Source of the DNA: Arcticibacter pallidicorallinus
GTDB lineage: Bacteria; Bacteroidota; Bacteroidia; Sphingobacteriales; Sphingobacteriaceae
Assembly: GCF_003002875.1 (NCBI RefSeq)
Contig: NZ_PVTH01000005.1
Span: 124,001 to 188,000, forward strand
Direction of reading: 5' to 3'
Length of the DNA: 64,000 bases
In this document: in pieces, positions 19,369 through 28,783 of the stretch
Layout of the letters: every line of letters begins with the position of its first letter
How positions within the stretch are numbered: the first letter of the stretch is position 1
The notes under the pieces: generated by a model
Told to the model about the DNA's origin: nothing
Database searches by the model: none
What the model saw: the letters and a program-made list of their open reading frames with translations, nothing else
Program-made: the position numbers and the translations under genes

Positions 19369-20133
19369 ATGAAGAAGCCCTTTTTGCATATATGCATATT
19401 CATTCTCTTTACGCTTTTTGCGTTCGCACCGGCTACAAAGGAAAATCTGAATGTTGTCTTCATTGGCGACAGTATCACACGCGGCACAGCCTCCAAAGAT
19501 CAGTCACCCCCTAGTCACACCGAAAATATGCTCCGGCAGCTAAATCAGTGGAAAAAAGTACAGGTATCCAACCAGGGAAGAAGCGGTAACACCACCTTGA
19601 ATTTCTTGCCCACATCAAAAAGTGCATATGCCAGTGTCAGAGCAGCAGCCGATCAATTCTACCAGGATAAAACAGCAACCCTCGTATTCTGCATCATGCT
19701 CGGCACCAACGACAGTGCCATAAAAGGACCATTAGGATCCCCCGTCTCCCCTTCCACATACCACTCGAATCTCCGGACGATAACAGACAGTCTGCTGAGC
19801 GCATACCCAGAATGCCGCATAGTGTTTAACTACCCACTCTGGTATAGTGATAACGCGCAGAACAAAGGTGCAGAATATAAGAAAGAAGGACAATTACGGA
19901 TTCGCGCTTACTGGCCTGAAGTTGACGAACTTGTAAAATCTTATAAAAAGAGTCACAAAGGTCAAGTCTTTACCGGAGACAAAAAGGCATATAATTATTT
20001 CAAAGAAAATCATTTGACAGACTTCAGAACCGAGACCGGTCCAAGCGGAACTTTTTATCTGCATCCCAACGAACAGGGCGACAAGACCTTGGCCGGGTTT
20101 TGGGTTAAAGCGATAGTAAAAGCGTTAAAGTAA
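19369..20133 (+). CDS. exported SGNH/GDSL hydrolase
   Basis: A 254-residue esterase-type hydrolase with a signal peptide (MKKPFLHICIFILFTLFAFA). SGNH blocks: Ser in VVFIGDSITRG, Gly in GRSGNTT, Asn in LGTNDS and the Asp/His pair near the C-terminus in LHPNEQGD. Such proteins remove acetyl or other acyl groups from polysaccharides, matching the carbohydrate genes around it. A 51-base gap follows the ABC-F gene, with no terminator visible. The end faces the GHKL ATPase gene with 36 bases between stops. Confidence 0.88.
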   Translation: MKKPFLHICIFILFTLFAFAPATKENLNVVFIGDSITRGTASKDQSPPSHTENMLRQLNQWKKVQVSNQGRSGNTTLNFLPTSKSAYASVRAAADQFYQDKTATLVFCIMLGTNDSAIKGPLGSPVSPSTYHSNLRTITDSLLSAYPECRIVFNYPLWYSDNAQNKGAEYKKEGQLRIRAYWPEVDELVKSYKKSHKGQVFTGDKKAYNYFKENHLTDFRTETGPSGTFYLHPNEQGDKTLAGFWVKAIVKALK

Positions 20134-20169
20134 GTCCTCGAGCTTGCCCTTTGCTTCAAACGTAAAATC

Positions 20170-21420
20170 CTACGGAGCAGAAAGACCAAGAACTTGCCCT
20201 ATCCTCAAGCGCTCTTCGTGACTCAAATCCACTATGCTTTCAATAACCTTCAGCACACGTTCACGGTTATCATCCAAAAGCAGTAAGTTCAACAAACCCA
20301 CAATCATCTTACTTTGCTGATTATTGGAACTTTGGAAAACACGCGGTTCAGCACAGTAAATCTCCTTTACCACCTTCTCGAGCTCATCAGTCTTCACGGT
20401 TGAGTCCGGAAAGATTCCACGCCCATGATAATCTTCAATTAACTTATCTGCCTGGATACCTCTGATAAACTGCTTCTCTTTATCAGACACCAACGCATTA
20501 AGCGCTTTTAGCAACGCTTTGAAAGACGGATGCGTCTGGTTTTTCCCGGAAAATTCCAGGACAGGATTGTCGTCCATCGTCTCATGAAAATTATCGAAAA
20601 ACGGCGACTCGACGTACAGCGAATGATGGAAGTCAATAGCTTTATTGTTAAACGAAGTATGTTTTTTACCAGCTTCCTTTTGATTCTTACCCAGGAAATA
20701 GAAATAATACCGATCACCTATCTTTTGATTCCAGCGAATGAAGATAGCCTTGAAATGATAATCACCAATCTCATATCTTACTTCCTCAGTATCGCCAATG
20801 ATATTCTCGTAAGCCAGTTCGACACCATTAATGAAAATCTTGCAACCTCTTTCTTTATTGAGAAATAAGAACCATCCAAACTCGCTGGAAAGGTAACCTT
20901 CGAACTCCTTGTTTGACAGCATGCTTGCCGACAGGTCAAAAACATTCTGAAAGTTAACAACCGTACCTGTAGGAATCTTTTTAACTATCACCCTATCCGA
21001 AATAATAAAGTTCTGAAGATCACCCTTGTTTATAGCGATAGTGTATCGAAGCAACGTGCCGTCAGGTCCTTTAAAGGTTGTAAGCCAACTGCAGCTATTA
21101 GCAAACGTGCTAAAAGCATAACGCCCCTTTCCTTTTCTACCCTTTTGGAAACCCTCCTGATTATCTAAATCACGTTTTCTTGAGTCAAGGAAGTTACCGA
21201 ACGTATCATCAATAGTTTCAATGTCGATACCTGTGCCGTTGTCACTAATCGAGAATGAAGCCAGATGACCGAGCTCATTCGCCTCAAAATCTAAATGAAT
21301 TTTTGTAGCGCCGGCATCAAAACCATTCCAGATATACTCCGCCAGAGCCTTTTTATAATCGTTAGGCAAGCCGCTTTGTTCGATGCTCTTGGTGGTAATT
21401 TTTGATGTATGCTTATTCAT
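20170..21420 (-). CDS. GHKL-type ATP-binding protein, possibly C-terminally shortened
   Basis: A 416-residue protein with an N-terminal GHKL (HSP90/MutL/MORC-like) ATPase fold: N-box in EYIWNGFDAGA (residues 28-38), the D-x-G-x-G box in SDNGTGID (about 58-65) and a Lys/Gly-rich lid GRKGKGRYAF. There is no HisKA box or phosphate-accepting His, so it is not a histidine kinase. From memory, related Bacteroidota proteins are often longer, continuing after an LSxEER segment like the LSHEERLRIGQVLG at this C-terminus; here a TAG follows within ten residues. The start overlaps the pectinesterase stop in an ATGA, so translation is coupled. Some related ATPases occur in defence islands, but nothing else here supports that role. 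Confidence 0.75.
   Translation of the reverse strand: MNKHTSKITTKSIEQSGLPNDYKKALAEYIWNGFDAGATKIHLDFEANELGHLASFSISDNGTGIDIETIDDTFGNFLDSRKRDLDNQEGFQKGRKGKGRYAFSTFANSCSWLTTFKGPDGTLLRYTIAINKGDLQNFIISDRVIVKKIPTGTVVNFQNVFDLSASMLSNKEFEGYLSSEFGWFLFLNKERGCKIFINGVELAYENIIGDTEEVRYEIGDYHFKAIFIRWNQKIGDRYYFYFLGKNQKEAGKKHTSFNNKAIDFHHSLYVESPFFDNFHETMDDNPVLEFSGKNQTHPSFKALLKALNALVSDKEKQFIRGIQADKLIEDYHGRGIFPDSTVKTDELEKVVKEIYCAEPRVFQSSNNQQSKMIVGLLNLLLLDDNRERVLKVIESIVDLSHEERLRIGQVLGLSAP
21366..21420. repeat. 55-bp direct repeat, left copy (5' end of the GHKL gene)
   Basis: The first 55 bases of the GHKL coding region recur at 33347-33401 in the same orientation with 51 of 55 positions identical. The two copies bracket the pectinesterase-SusD-SusC-regulator locus. 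Confidence 0.9.
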
Positions 21421-22952
21421 TTTCTTAAATATTGAGACAGGCTTTGAGGGATATCAGGCATCCAACCATCCAAAATATACGCTGGATTTCGATAATTTTC
21501 TATCAGTTTAGCATCTTTCTCCAGGTCAAGTTGCCTCGATGCCGGATGACGTTTGCTTATGTCGACCGGCTTTCCATCCAGCGTGGTACTGTTATACTCC
21601 CAATAGCGGATGTCTTTGGTAACGTCAGCGACTTTTCCCCAGCCCTCAGGTACTATCCCTTCCAACTTGCAATCTATCAAAACAGCCTCCACAAACGGAT
21701 AAGAAAAGCCATTGCTATTGGGCGCACGGGCGATGGTCGTTTCTACATCACCAATAGTACGTAACGTACAGTTCAACAGCACATTTCCATGATTTGCCTG
21801 AGTATTGCGCACCCATAAATGCGGCCCAAATGTCGAAACAAAATCACATTTATCGAAAAACACCGCTCCATAACCCAATACATTGTCTCCAAAGCCCTGG
21901 ATCTTCGAATCTTTAACATAGATCGTACCCGTGGCCTGCAATGCATCGCCGGAGCCTTCAATATTCACATTATTCACGATGATCTTCTTACCAATTACAA
22001 GAAGTGCTTCTGCCTGAGCAGGCTTTTCACCGAGAGATCTTAGCGTAAGGTTCGACAGATGTATGCCATTAGAATTATGTACGGCAAACACCGCCCTTAA
22101 ACTATGGCTGCCCTTAGAAAGTGCCGGATCAGCACTCATCAAACGGGTATTGAAGACGCCGTTATTCGCATAGTTGACGATCACTTTTTCCCTATCTTCC
22201 CCCGCGAACGTGATGTTTTCTTTATTTCTGAAATAAACGATTTCGTCATAAACCCCATTCTTTATGCGGATAATCTTGCGCTTTGGATTCACTTCCGGAA
22301 TAAAGTCTACCGCTGCCTGCACTGTACTGAAGTCGCCTTGTCCGTCGGCCGACACAACATACGACTCAGCAACCAGCGAAGGTGCCTGAACCTTTGTGGT
22401 AAAAACCCAGTCCTTTTTGCCTTTAAATCCATTAAAAGTCCCCTCATCACTCGAAAACACATCCGGACCGATCCGTACATAGTAGACCTTATTATACTTC
22501 AGTTTATTGTTATGCGGACAAATAATTGCCGAGTTTCCGCGGACGATAACAGGATAAAAATGAAATGCATCAGACTCAAGATTGCCCCCTATGTAATTCT
22601 TCTGATAAATATGAGCACTACTGGTATCAGGCTCTTTAACTGAATACATCTTGTCTCCATAAGAGTTGTAGACCATCGAATCGTAAGGCGCCGGAGTACG
22701 GGTGTTTCTAGGTCCGGGAGGAATACTCATATCGAGCATATCCACCAGCTCATCGTTTGATGCATCGTATATTCTTATTTGCCCCTTGTTGTGGAGCTTA
22801 AAATTTCCCGGAAAAGTGAGAATCAGCCGGGTGTCCGGATTGACTTCCCTGGACAGATTGGCCGGAAATGTCGTAATTACCTTTTGCGCCTTCACCTGTA
22901 CACAAGCTGCAAGTCCCAACAACACCAACAGTACCGACCGGACGTTTCGCAT
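21417..22952 (-). CDS. exported pectinesterase (CE8-like) with N-terminal Ig-like domain
   Basis: Starts with a signal peptide (MRNVRSVLLVLLGLAACVQV, cut near KAQ), then an SbsA-type Ig-like domain (FPANLSREVNPDTRLILTFP) and a right-handed beta-helix resembling carbohydrate esterase family 8: the entry motif ADGQGDFSTVQAAVDFIP, the QAEAL segment, an Asp in GSGDALQ and a second Asp in GFGDNVLGYG where CE8 has its two catalytic Asp. The usual QD is GD and the usual LGRPW Arg is not obvious, so activity on methylated pectin is likely but not certain. The frame is open upstream to 23141, but the signal peptide fixes the start at 22952. Last PUL gene; it overlaps the GHKL start by four bases. Confidence 0.8.
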   Translation of the reverse strand: MRNVRSVLLVLLGLAACVQVKAQKVITTFPANLSREVNPDTRLILTFPGNFKLHNKGQIRIYDASNDELVDMLDMSIPPGPRNTRTPAPYDSMVYNSYGDKMYSVKEPDTSSAHIYQKNYIGGNLESDAFHFYPVIVRGNSAIICPHNNKLKYNKVYYVRIGPDVFSSDEGTFNGFKGKKDWVFTTKVQAPSLVAESYVVSADGQGDFSTVQAAVDFIPEVNPKRKIIRIKNGVYDEIVYFRNKENITFAGEDREKVIVNYANNGVFNTRLMSADPALSKGSHSLRAVFAVHNSNGIHLSNLTLRSLGEKPAQAEALLVIGKKIIVNNVNIEGSGDALQATGTIYVKDSKIQGFGDNVLGYGAVFFDKCDFVSTFGPHLWVRNTQANHGNVLLNCTLRTIGDVETTIARAPNSNGFSYPFVEAVLIDCKLEGIVPEGWGKVADVTKDIRYWEYNSTTLDGKPVDISKRHPASRQLDLEKDAKLIENYRNPAYILDGWMPDIPQSLSQYLRK

Positions 22953-23097
22953 AGGCTTTGTTTTAGTCCAATGGTTCCCGGGCAGCACAGGTCTTCCCTT
23001 TGCAGAAGCATTATCGGAATTTAAGTTGATTACTTGGTCAGTCTTAAAATGCATAGGAATAGATAATTGATATAATAATTCGATAATAGCCGCAACA

Positions 23098-23151
23098 TCA
23101 AAAAAGCAGTCGCCCCCCAGCCACGCAGAACCGACGCTCAATGTCCCTCAT
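23098..23151 (-). CDS. possible upstream leader ORF (17 codons)
   Basis: At the exact position equivalent to the ATGAGGG of GH43 copy A, copy B of the shared leader also has ATGAGGG, opening a 17-codon frame (MRDIERRFCVAGGRLLF) that ends in TGA about 145 bases before the pectinesterase start. It may be a regulatory upstream ORF or only a relic of copying the leader. Confidence 0.25.
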   Translation of the reverse strand: MRDIERRFCVAGGRLLF

Positions 23152-23266
23152 AAATGATTACTTCTGCTAGTCAGTTTTTATCGACTTGTACCACTTTACA
23201 AGTCGATAAAAACAGTCCAGTGCGAAAAAGCACCATTAATCGATATAAATATAGGAGTTTTGCTTA
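23148..23266 (-). promoter_or_regulatory. pectinesterase promoter/leader, copy B of a shared leader
   Basis: About 119 bp aligning with copy A at 15471-15586. The conserved promoter-like block is 23233-23266. Inside the leader, 23175-23212 is a perfect 16-bp inverted repeat (TTTTTATCGACTTGTA and its complement, six-base spacer) sharing the core TGTAAAGTGnTACA with copy A. The repeat could be an operator or an AT-rich attenuator hairpin. With this promoter the 5' UTR of the pectinesterase mRNA would be nearly 300 bases. This covers the 329-base gap between SusD and pectinesterase. Confidence 0.6.
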
Positions 23267-23281
23267 TGAGTATGCCCCTGC

Positions 23282-25318
23282 CTAAGGCTGTGCCAGGCCG
23301 TAGCCATTTGTAATTGCTCCTTTTGACTGCCTGATAGTCTCCGAAGGAATTGGCCAATAGTACCTTGGAGGGTCGCCAGCAGATGTGATACCCGAAAGCG
23401 CATTTCTTTTGTAAGCAGCCTCATAATTGACAATTTCTATAGCCCAATTCGTTCTGACATAACCCTGGCTTTCTAATGAAAGCGCTTCTGGACTGCCTGG
23501 AGCGATATAGCGAAATAAGCCCTGAATTGCCACGTTATGGTTTGTACCCACGACCTTGCTGCTTACAGCCGGAAGCGAGCTATAGTTGTATTGTCCGCGC
23601 CAACCAGGATACAGTGCAGGGTTTGTTATATCTGCGTCAAAGGTTAACGGATTAGGCAAACTAACCATTTTAGTCCAAATGTAGGCAGGTATTTCATTGC
23701 CGTTAGCAAAGCGATGATAACCCTGATTTCGAAGGTTGCTGATCATTGTCGCCATTTCTTGCTGGATGGCTATGGCTTTTTCTGAAAATTTCCCCGACCG
23801 GATCATATCCCAGCGGCGCGTGCCTTCACCAAGCAGTTCCAGCTTCCGCTCCTGCATAATAGCTTCTTTCAAGTCTTCTCCTGATAAAGAGGCCAGGTTG
23901 TTGCTGGCATTGCCAAAAGCCCTTTCGCGAATCTGATTCACGAGGGAGATCGCGTCAGCTTCACCAATTTCAGCTTTCGCTTCAGCAAGCATCAAAATAA
24001 CATCAGCCATCCTTAAGATCGGCCAATTCAGACCGGCAGCCCTTTGTGTCGGAGTATAGGGAGGATTCATACGGTTTTCATCCCATTTGTTCGTTGATAT
24101 TCCACCAGTGTTCTTATTTCCCGGAACGAAAGAAAGCATCATTTCGTTACCATCTCCTCTACTTCCTGTAACCGCTACACTTGCGTCTCTCCGTTTATCA
24201 TCATTGCGGTATTCACCGTAGTAGACCGTAGGAAAGATCCGGAGAGCACCAAACACCTTATTAGGGGCTGAGTTAGAGCTGCCACCATCGGATGGTCTTC
24301 CGAAGGCATAAGGGTACTCGCTGGAGGTCAGCAGCTGACCACCCTGTATATTCCCAATTTCGAATAGAGACTCCGGACTAACCTGCATCTCCGCAAAATA
24401 CTGGAAATGACGTTGAAAAGGATTGTTGGCAAAGCTGCGGTTATCATTGGTAATTAAACCTGCTGTTCCCCTGTTATCAATAGCTTTTTGAAGATAAGTT
24501 TTAGCTGTCTGGTAGTAATCCAGATAGTCTGAACGTCGCGCATATACCGAGTTATGAGCCTCATTCCCCTTTCTGCTGAAACTTACGCTTCCGTAAAGAT
24601 CAGGTATATCAGTACGGATTGTCTGATAGCCCCCTGCATGAAGCGCTAACTGCCCTATCAATGCGTTACAATACGTCCTGCTAAAACGCTCAGCATTGAT
24701 TCCGCCCTCGCCTATCCTATACATCAACGGTTCGGCTTTTTTAAGATCTTCAATCAAGTCATCATAGATAACAAAACGTGAGGTCAATGAATACTCATCC
24801 ACGATGGTGTTTTCGTAACCGTATGGAACGTCGCCAAAATGCTTTACCAGCTCGGCATAACAAAAAGCCCTCATCGTTAGCGCTTCGCCGTATAACTGCG
24901 TCCAGTCGGACGGCTGACCGGCAGCGACAGCATCCTTATAAGCTTGTTTCTCGGCGATAAGTGAAGCCACTTTTGATGCTGCCCTGATCGTCCCATATAA
25001 CCCGTTAAAGCCGCCGGCAACTGCATCCACCGGTATAAGTTCAGGTCGCAGTATAGCATTCAGGTTATTGCTTGAATTATCTTCAGGGTACGTTTCGGCA
25101 TCTGATCCTATCGGATCATTCCATCTGTAGACTCCCATGATACTACTTTGCCTGTAATTGGCATAACCCCAGGAAAGGATCTTAAACGTTTCCGCAGGCG
25201 TTGTTGTAACGAACTCATCATCCACACTAGACGGCGACCTCGCATTGAGGAAGTCATCCTTACATTGAGTAAAAGTGATACACACTGCAATTGCCAATAT
25301 ATATTTGAAACTTTTCAT
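23282..25318 (-). CDS. SusD/RagB family surface glycan-binding lipoprotein
   Basis: Outer-membrane lipoprotein that lids its SusC partner and binds oligosaccharide. MKSFKYILAIAVCITFTQCKDD gives a lipoprotein signal with the lipobox Cys in FTQC. The chain (about 678 residues) is long for SusD but has the family hallmarks: tetratricopeptide-like helices with GEALTMRAFCYAELVKHFGDVPYG, and the C-terminal RMADVILMLAEAKAEIG and ERKLELLGEGTRRWDMIR. Start at 25318 chosen for the lipoprotein signal; an in-frame ATG at 25333 adds five residues. Only three bases separate it from the SusC stop, so the pair is co-transcribed. Confidence 0.95.
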   Translation of the reverse strand: MKSFKYILAIAVCITFTQCKDDFLNARSPSSVDDEFVTTTPAETFKILSWGYANYRQSSIMGVYRWNDPIGSDAETYPEDNSSNNLNAILRPELIPVDAVAGGFNGLYGTIRAASKVASLIAEKQAYKDAVAAGQPSDWTQLYGEALTMRAFCYAELVKHFGDVPYGYENTIVDEYSLTSRFVIYDDLIEDLKKAEPLMYRIGEGGINAERFSRTYCNALIGQLALHAGGYQTIRTDIPDLYGSVSFSRKGNEAHNSVYARRSDYLDYYQTAKTYLQKAIDNRGTAGLITNDNRSFANNPFQRHFQYFAEMQVSPESLFEIGNIQGGQLLTSSEYPYAFGRPSDGGSSNSAPNKVFGALRIFPTVYYGEYRNDDKRRDASVAVTGSRGDGNEMMLSFVPGNKNTGGISTNKWDENRMNPPYTPTQRAAGLNWPILRMADVILMLAEAKAEIGEADAISLVNQIRERAFGNASNNLASLSGEDLKEAIMQERKLELLGEGTRRWDMIRSGKFSEKAIAIQQEMATMISNLRNQGYHRFANGNEIPAYIWTKMVSLPNPLTFDADITNPALYPGWRGQYNYSSLPAVSSKVVGTNHNVAIQGLFRYIAPGSPEALSLESQGYVRTNWAIEIVNYEAAYKRNALSGITSAGDPPRYYWPIPSETIRQSKGAITNGYGLAQP

Positions 25319-25336
25319 ATTCCTTAAATTCAACTT

Positions 25337-28300
25337 TTAAAAATTAACATTCATTCCGAAGACAAAAGACCTTGCGCGCGGATAAGAGCCGAAATCCATA
25401 CCAACGGTAGGATACTGCTGGTTATTGAAGCCCTCGTTTGAACTAACTTCCGGATCAAGTCCGCTATATCCGGTGAGTGTGAGCAGATTGTAAACACTGC
25501 CATACAGGTACAGATTACTCAACTTAATACTTGAAAGCAGCGATTTTGGCAACCTGTATCCTAAAGTCAGTGTATTTAAACGGAGGAATGAACCATCTTC
25601 AATCCCAAGAGTTGAGGTAGGTCCCCCTTCACTGTATGCGAGTGGTAATGTAGAGTTGACATTGGCAGCATTTAACTGTTCAGGGGTATTCAGGCGCACG
25701 AGCTGGCCACCTACCACGTCGTATATCTTATACGCATTATTCATGATCGCCAGCTTATTTTCATAAACACCGGCCTCCTTCGGACCGTATAAGGTAGCTA
25801 GTTTGGTTACATTGTAGACATCATTACCATAACTCCAGTTGAAGTTCATAGCCAGGTCAAAGTTCTTATAGCCGACATCAAAATTGAAACCGCCTGAATG
25901 TATGGGGGCCATCCTGCCGATTACATCGAGGTCCTTATCATCAATTTTGCCACTATTATCGAAATCTCTAAACTTCGGAAGCCCCGGATATGCGGTTTGT
26001 CCAGCAGGACGGTTGGCCGCGCTAAGTCCATGCACGATGCCCATAAATGCACCCAGGTCCGCTACTCCCGGCTTTAATGTGTACAATCCGTTATTGTAGG
26101 TAAAATCTTCAGGCGTATAGAAGCCATCGTATGTTAATCCTCTGACCAGACCGACAGGTTCGCCCTCCATCAGTATGTAATCAGAAACCGGGTATGTTCC
26201 GGCACTGTTCCAGTTCGTTCCATAGAGTCCGGTTACACCAGGTGCAAGCTCGTCTATGTTGCTTTTGTTGAAGTTTATATTACCGCCAGCACTTATTCTC
26301 CAGTTGTCATTCCTGAAAATGGTTGCCGCAAGGGATAGCTCGATTCCTTTGTTACTGGTTTGTCCGACATTTTTAGTGGTCGAACTAAAGCCGGTGATTC
26401 CCGGGATGGAAATCCCCGTTAGCAAATCCCTCGTAGAATTCCAGTACAGGTCTATTGTACCCGACAACCTGTTTTTGAAAAGGCCGAAATCTGTTCCTAT
26501 ATTACGGGTAATGGTGGTTTCCCACTTCAAATCAGGATTAGCCTGCGTTCCGCTGACCTCATAAGCTCCCTGGCGCACGTTGTTAATCGCATACTGGTTT
26601 CGTTGGTCTGTTACAGAACCCCAGTTCTGAGTAAACAAGCTTGGGTTAATCCTGTCGTTACCCGCTTCACCGTAAGATACCCTGAGTTTTAAATTATCCA
26701 GCCATTCAGAACCTGACAAAAACGGTTCATCCGATACCCTCCACGCGAAAGCAGCCGCAGGAAAATATCCCCATTTATTGTTGGGACCGAACGTAGAGGA
26801 ACCATCCGCACGAAATGTAAATGTCAGCAAATAGCGATCCAGTAACGAGTAGTTCGCCCGTGCAAAGTAAGACGACATCCGGTTCGGAAAGCTCACATTA
26901 GACGAAAATACGGCCGATCCGACCGAAGCATCATATTGATTGATTTGGGCAAAAGCCGTTTCCTTATCAAAGTTTGCCGGAAAACGGTTCGCCTGCACAG
27001 CCAGGACCGTTCCGCCAGAGTTAGCCACTTCCTGGCCAACCAATACATTTAATTTATGTGACTCATTTAAATTGAAATGATAATTCAGGGTATTGGTCCA
27101 CCGTAGGTTCCAGCTATCAGATTTTCTATAGTCTGCAGCACCGGCATGCAGAACAGTACCGGTAGCATCTTCAATATAGTTGTTATAGATTGCCCCTGAC
27201 CAATATTTCCTTTGATTCCACCCCGTATTCAGACTGAAATCGGTATGGTATGTCAGTCCTTTAATAATGTCCCAGTTTAAAGAAGTTATCGCTACCGCAT
27301 TTTGATTCATGGAATAAGGCTCGTAATCTCCTATACGTGCAACCGGGCTATAGTTATCCCACATGGAATTTTTCCCGTATTGTTCAATGTTGCCCGTTCT
27401 GACCGCGTCAAGATCCCCCAAAACATGAGATGTGGCTATCGGCCGGAAACGGTAAGAGGTGGAAAGCACAGATCCTGAGCCGCTTGTTGTTCCCTCATCG
27501 CCCAGCGTGGGGGTACGAGTGTAACGGGTATTAAAATCGAAAGTCAGGTTCTCGCGAAGCTTCTGAGTTAACTTGAGCGCAGCATTTGCCCGTTTATAAT
27601 AGGAATTTATCTTCATTCCCTGGTCGTCAGTATAGTTAACAGAAAACAAAATCTTTGTTTTGTCTGTCCCACCAGTCAAGGTTAAAGCGTGGTTCCATGA
27701 AACAGATTCATTATATACCTGCTTTTGGATGTCGTCTGACGCTAAATTCCTGTAACTTTCGATACCGCCGGTATTGGCTCCGGCATTCGCCCCGATACCG
27801 TAATATTTTTCAAACGGTGTTTGATAGGCAACTCCGTTCGCTGCGGTATTTGCCCAGACATATTTCAAATAATCATAAGGCGCTAAAGATTCAAGATATT
27901 TTGTAGGCGTGTTAATTTTAGCGTATCCACTATAGCTTACCGTTGTTTTTCCCGCTTTAGCTGATTTTGTCGTAACGAGAACAACCCCGTTAGCTCCTCT
28001 GGCACCATAAATCGCAGTAGATGAAGCGTCTTTCAATACGTCAATGCTCTCAATCTGATCGCCCGATATATCGGCAAGGTTTCCGGGAATACCGTCTACC
28101 AGTATCAAAGGCTGGTTGCTCTGTGAAATGGAGCCTCCTCCACGAACACGGATAGCAATATCCGCCCCTGGCCGTCCGTCCTGCGCGGTGATCTTCACCC
28201 CCGGCAATTTCCCCTGCATTGCCTGGGCTGCATTAGGAACTGGGGTGGAAGCAATTTCAGCGCCGCTTACCGAAGCCACTGACCCTGTCAGATCCCGCCG

Positions 28301-28639
28301 TTTTACCGTACCGTAGCCAATAACTACCACCTCGTTTAACGATGTCTGTTCAGCCTCGAGAACTATATTTACGGCGGTTCGCCCGGCAAGGGATACTTCC
28401 TGGCTGGTAAACCCAATATATTTGAATACCAGCACCGACGCTGCCGAAGGAACACTGATCTTGAAGTTTCCATTCAGATCGGTCGCTGCACCAGTAGTGG
28501 TGCCTTTCACCAGTACACTGACCCCAATAAGGGCTTCGCCACTTCTGTCGGTGACTTTTCCTGAGATTTGCTGAGCCTGCGAGAATACTTGCTGAAGCGA
28601 TGCGACAAGCAAACACATAAAGAGTAATACTTTCTTCAT
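25337..28639 (-). CDS. SusC/RagA family TonB-dependent receptor
   Basis: A 1100-residue outer-membrane importer. Signal peptide MKKVLLFMCLLVASLQQVFS, then the carboxypeptidase-like domain typical of SusC (GKVTDRSGEALIGVSVLVKG), the TonB box region with EVVVIGYGTVKRRDLTGSV, the plug domain (AQAMQGKLPGVKI; GSISQSNQPLILVDGIPG; STAIYGARGANGVVLV) and a 22-strand barrel ending in the canonical aromatic terminus FGMNVNF. It pairs with the SusD that follows. Glycan specificity is not readable, but the pectinesterase in the same unit suggests a pectic substrate. Probably induced by the hybrid regulator encoded upstream, through the phased repeats at 28784-28842. Confidence 0.97.
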   Translation of the reverse strand: MKKVLLFMCLLVASLQQVFSQAQQISGKVTDRSGEALIGVSVLVKGTTTGAATDLNGNFKISVPSAASVLVFKYIGFTSQEVSLAGRTAVNIVLEAEQTSLNEVVVIGYGTVKRRDLTGSVASVSGAEIASTPVPNAAQAMQGKLPGVKITAQDGRPGADIAIRVRGGGSISQSNQPLILVDGIPGNLADISGDQIESIDVLKDASSTAIYGARGANGVVLVTTKSAKAGKTTVSYSGYAKINTPTKYLESLAPYDYLKYVWANTAANGVAYQTPFEKYYGIGANAGANTGGIESYRNLASDDIQKQVYNESVSWNHALTLTGGTDKTKILFSVNYTDDQGMKINSYYKRANAALKLTQKLRENLTFDFNTRYTRTPTLGDEGTTSGSGSVLSTSYRFRPIATSHVLGDLDAVRTGNIEQYGKNSMWDNYSPVARIGDYEPYSMNQNAVAITSLNWDIIKGLTYHTDFSLNTGWNQRKYWSGAIYNNYIEDATGTVLHAGAADYRKSDSWNLRWTNTLNYHFNLNESHKLNVLVGQEVANSGGTVLAVQANRFPANFDKETAFAQINQYDASVGSAVFSSNVSFPNRMSSYFARANYSLLDRYLLTFTFRADGSSTFGPNNKWGYFPAAAFAWRVSDEPFLSGSEWLDNLKLRVSYGEAGNDRINPSLFTQNWGSVTDQRNQYAINNVRQGAYEVSGTQANPDLKWETTITRNIGTDFGLFKNRLSGTIDLYWNSTRDLLTGISIPGITGFSSTTKNVGQTSNKGIELSLAATIFRNDNWRISAGGNINFNKSNIDELAPGVTGLYGTNWNSAGTYPVSDYILMEGEPVGLVRGLTYDGFYTPEDFTYNNGLYTLKPGVADLGAFMGIVHGLSAANRPAGQTAYPGLPKFRDFDNSGKIDDKDLDVIGRMAPIHSGGFNFDVGYKNFDLAMNFNWSYGNDVYNVTKLATLYGPKEAGVYENKLAIMNNAYKIYDVVGGQLVRLNTPEQLNAANVNSTLPLAYSEGGPTSTLGIEDGSFLRLNTLTLGYRLPKSLLSSIKLSNLYLYGSVYNLLTLTGYSGLDPEVSSNEGFNNQQYPTVGMDFGSYPRARSFVFGMNVNF

Positions 28640-28668
28640 AAGATTAATATTGGTTAAGATGGTTAGAC

Positions 28669-28752
28669 CTTGCCGCGACTACATGATAGCAACGGCAAGT
28701 GGGTCTGGGTTTTGAATGTTCAGCTACAATTGATTATCGGGAGCAATAATCA
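28669..28752 (-). promoter_or_regulatory. susC upstream region with two hairpins
   Basis: Two inverted repeats lie in the probable promoter/5' leader of susC: CTTGCCG / CGGCAAG at 28669-28699 with a 17-base spacer, and TGATTAT / ATAATCA at 28731-28752 with an 8-base spacer. The second may overlap the promoter (minus strand TGATTATTGC resembles a -7 box). Neither has a T-tract. Confidence 0.35.
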
Positions 28753-28783
28753 GTAAACCGCCCCTCTTACAGAGGATAGAAAC

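Noticed and set aside
20170-21420. GHKL protein as a sensor histidine kinase
   Set aside because: It has the ATPase boxes but no HisKA dimerisation helix or phospho-acceptor His, and the ATPase is N-terminal.
23098-23141. Upstream extension of the pectinesterase frame to 23141
   Set aside because: The open frame reaches 23141 but the signal peptide begins at 22952; a start 63 residues earlier would bury it.
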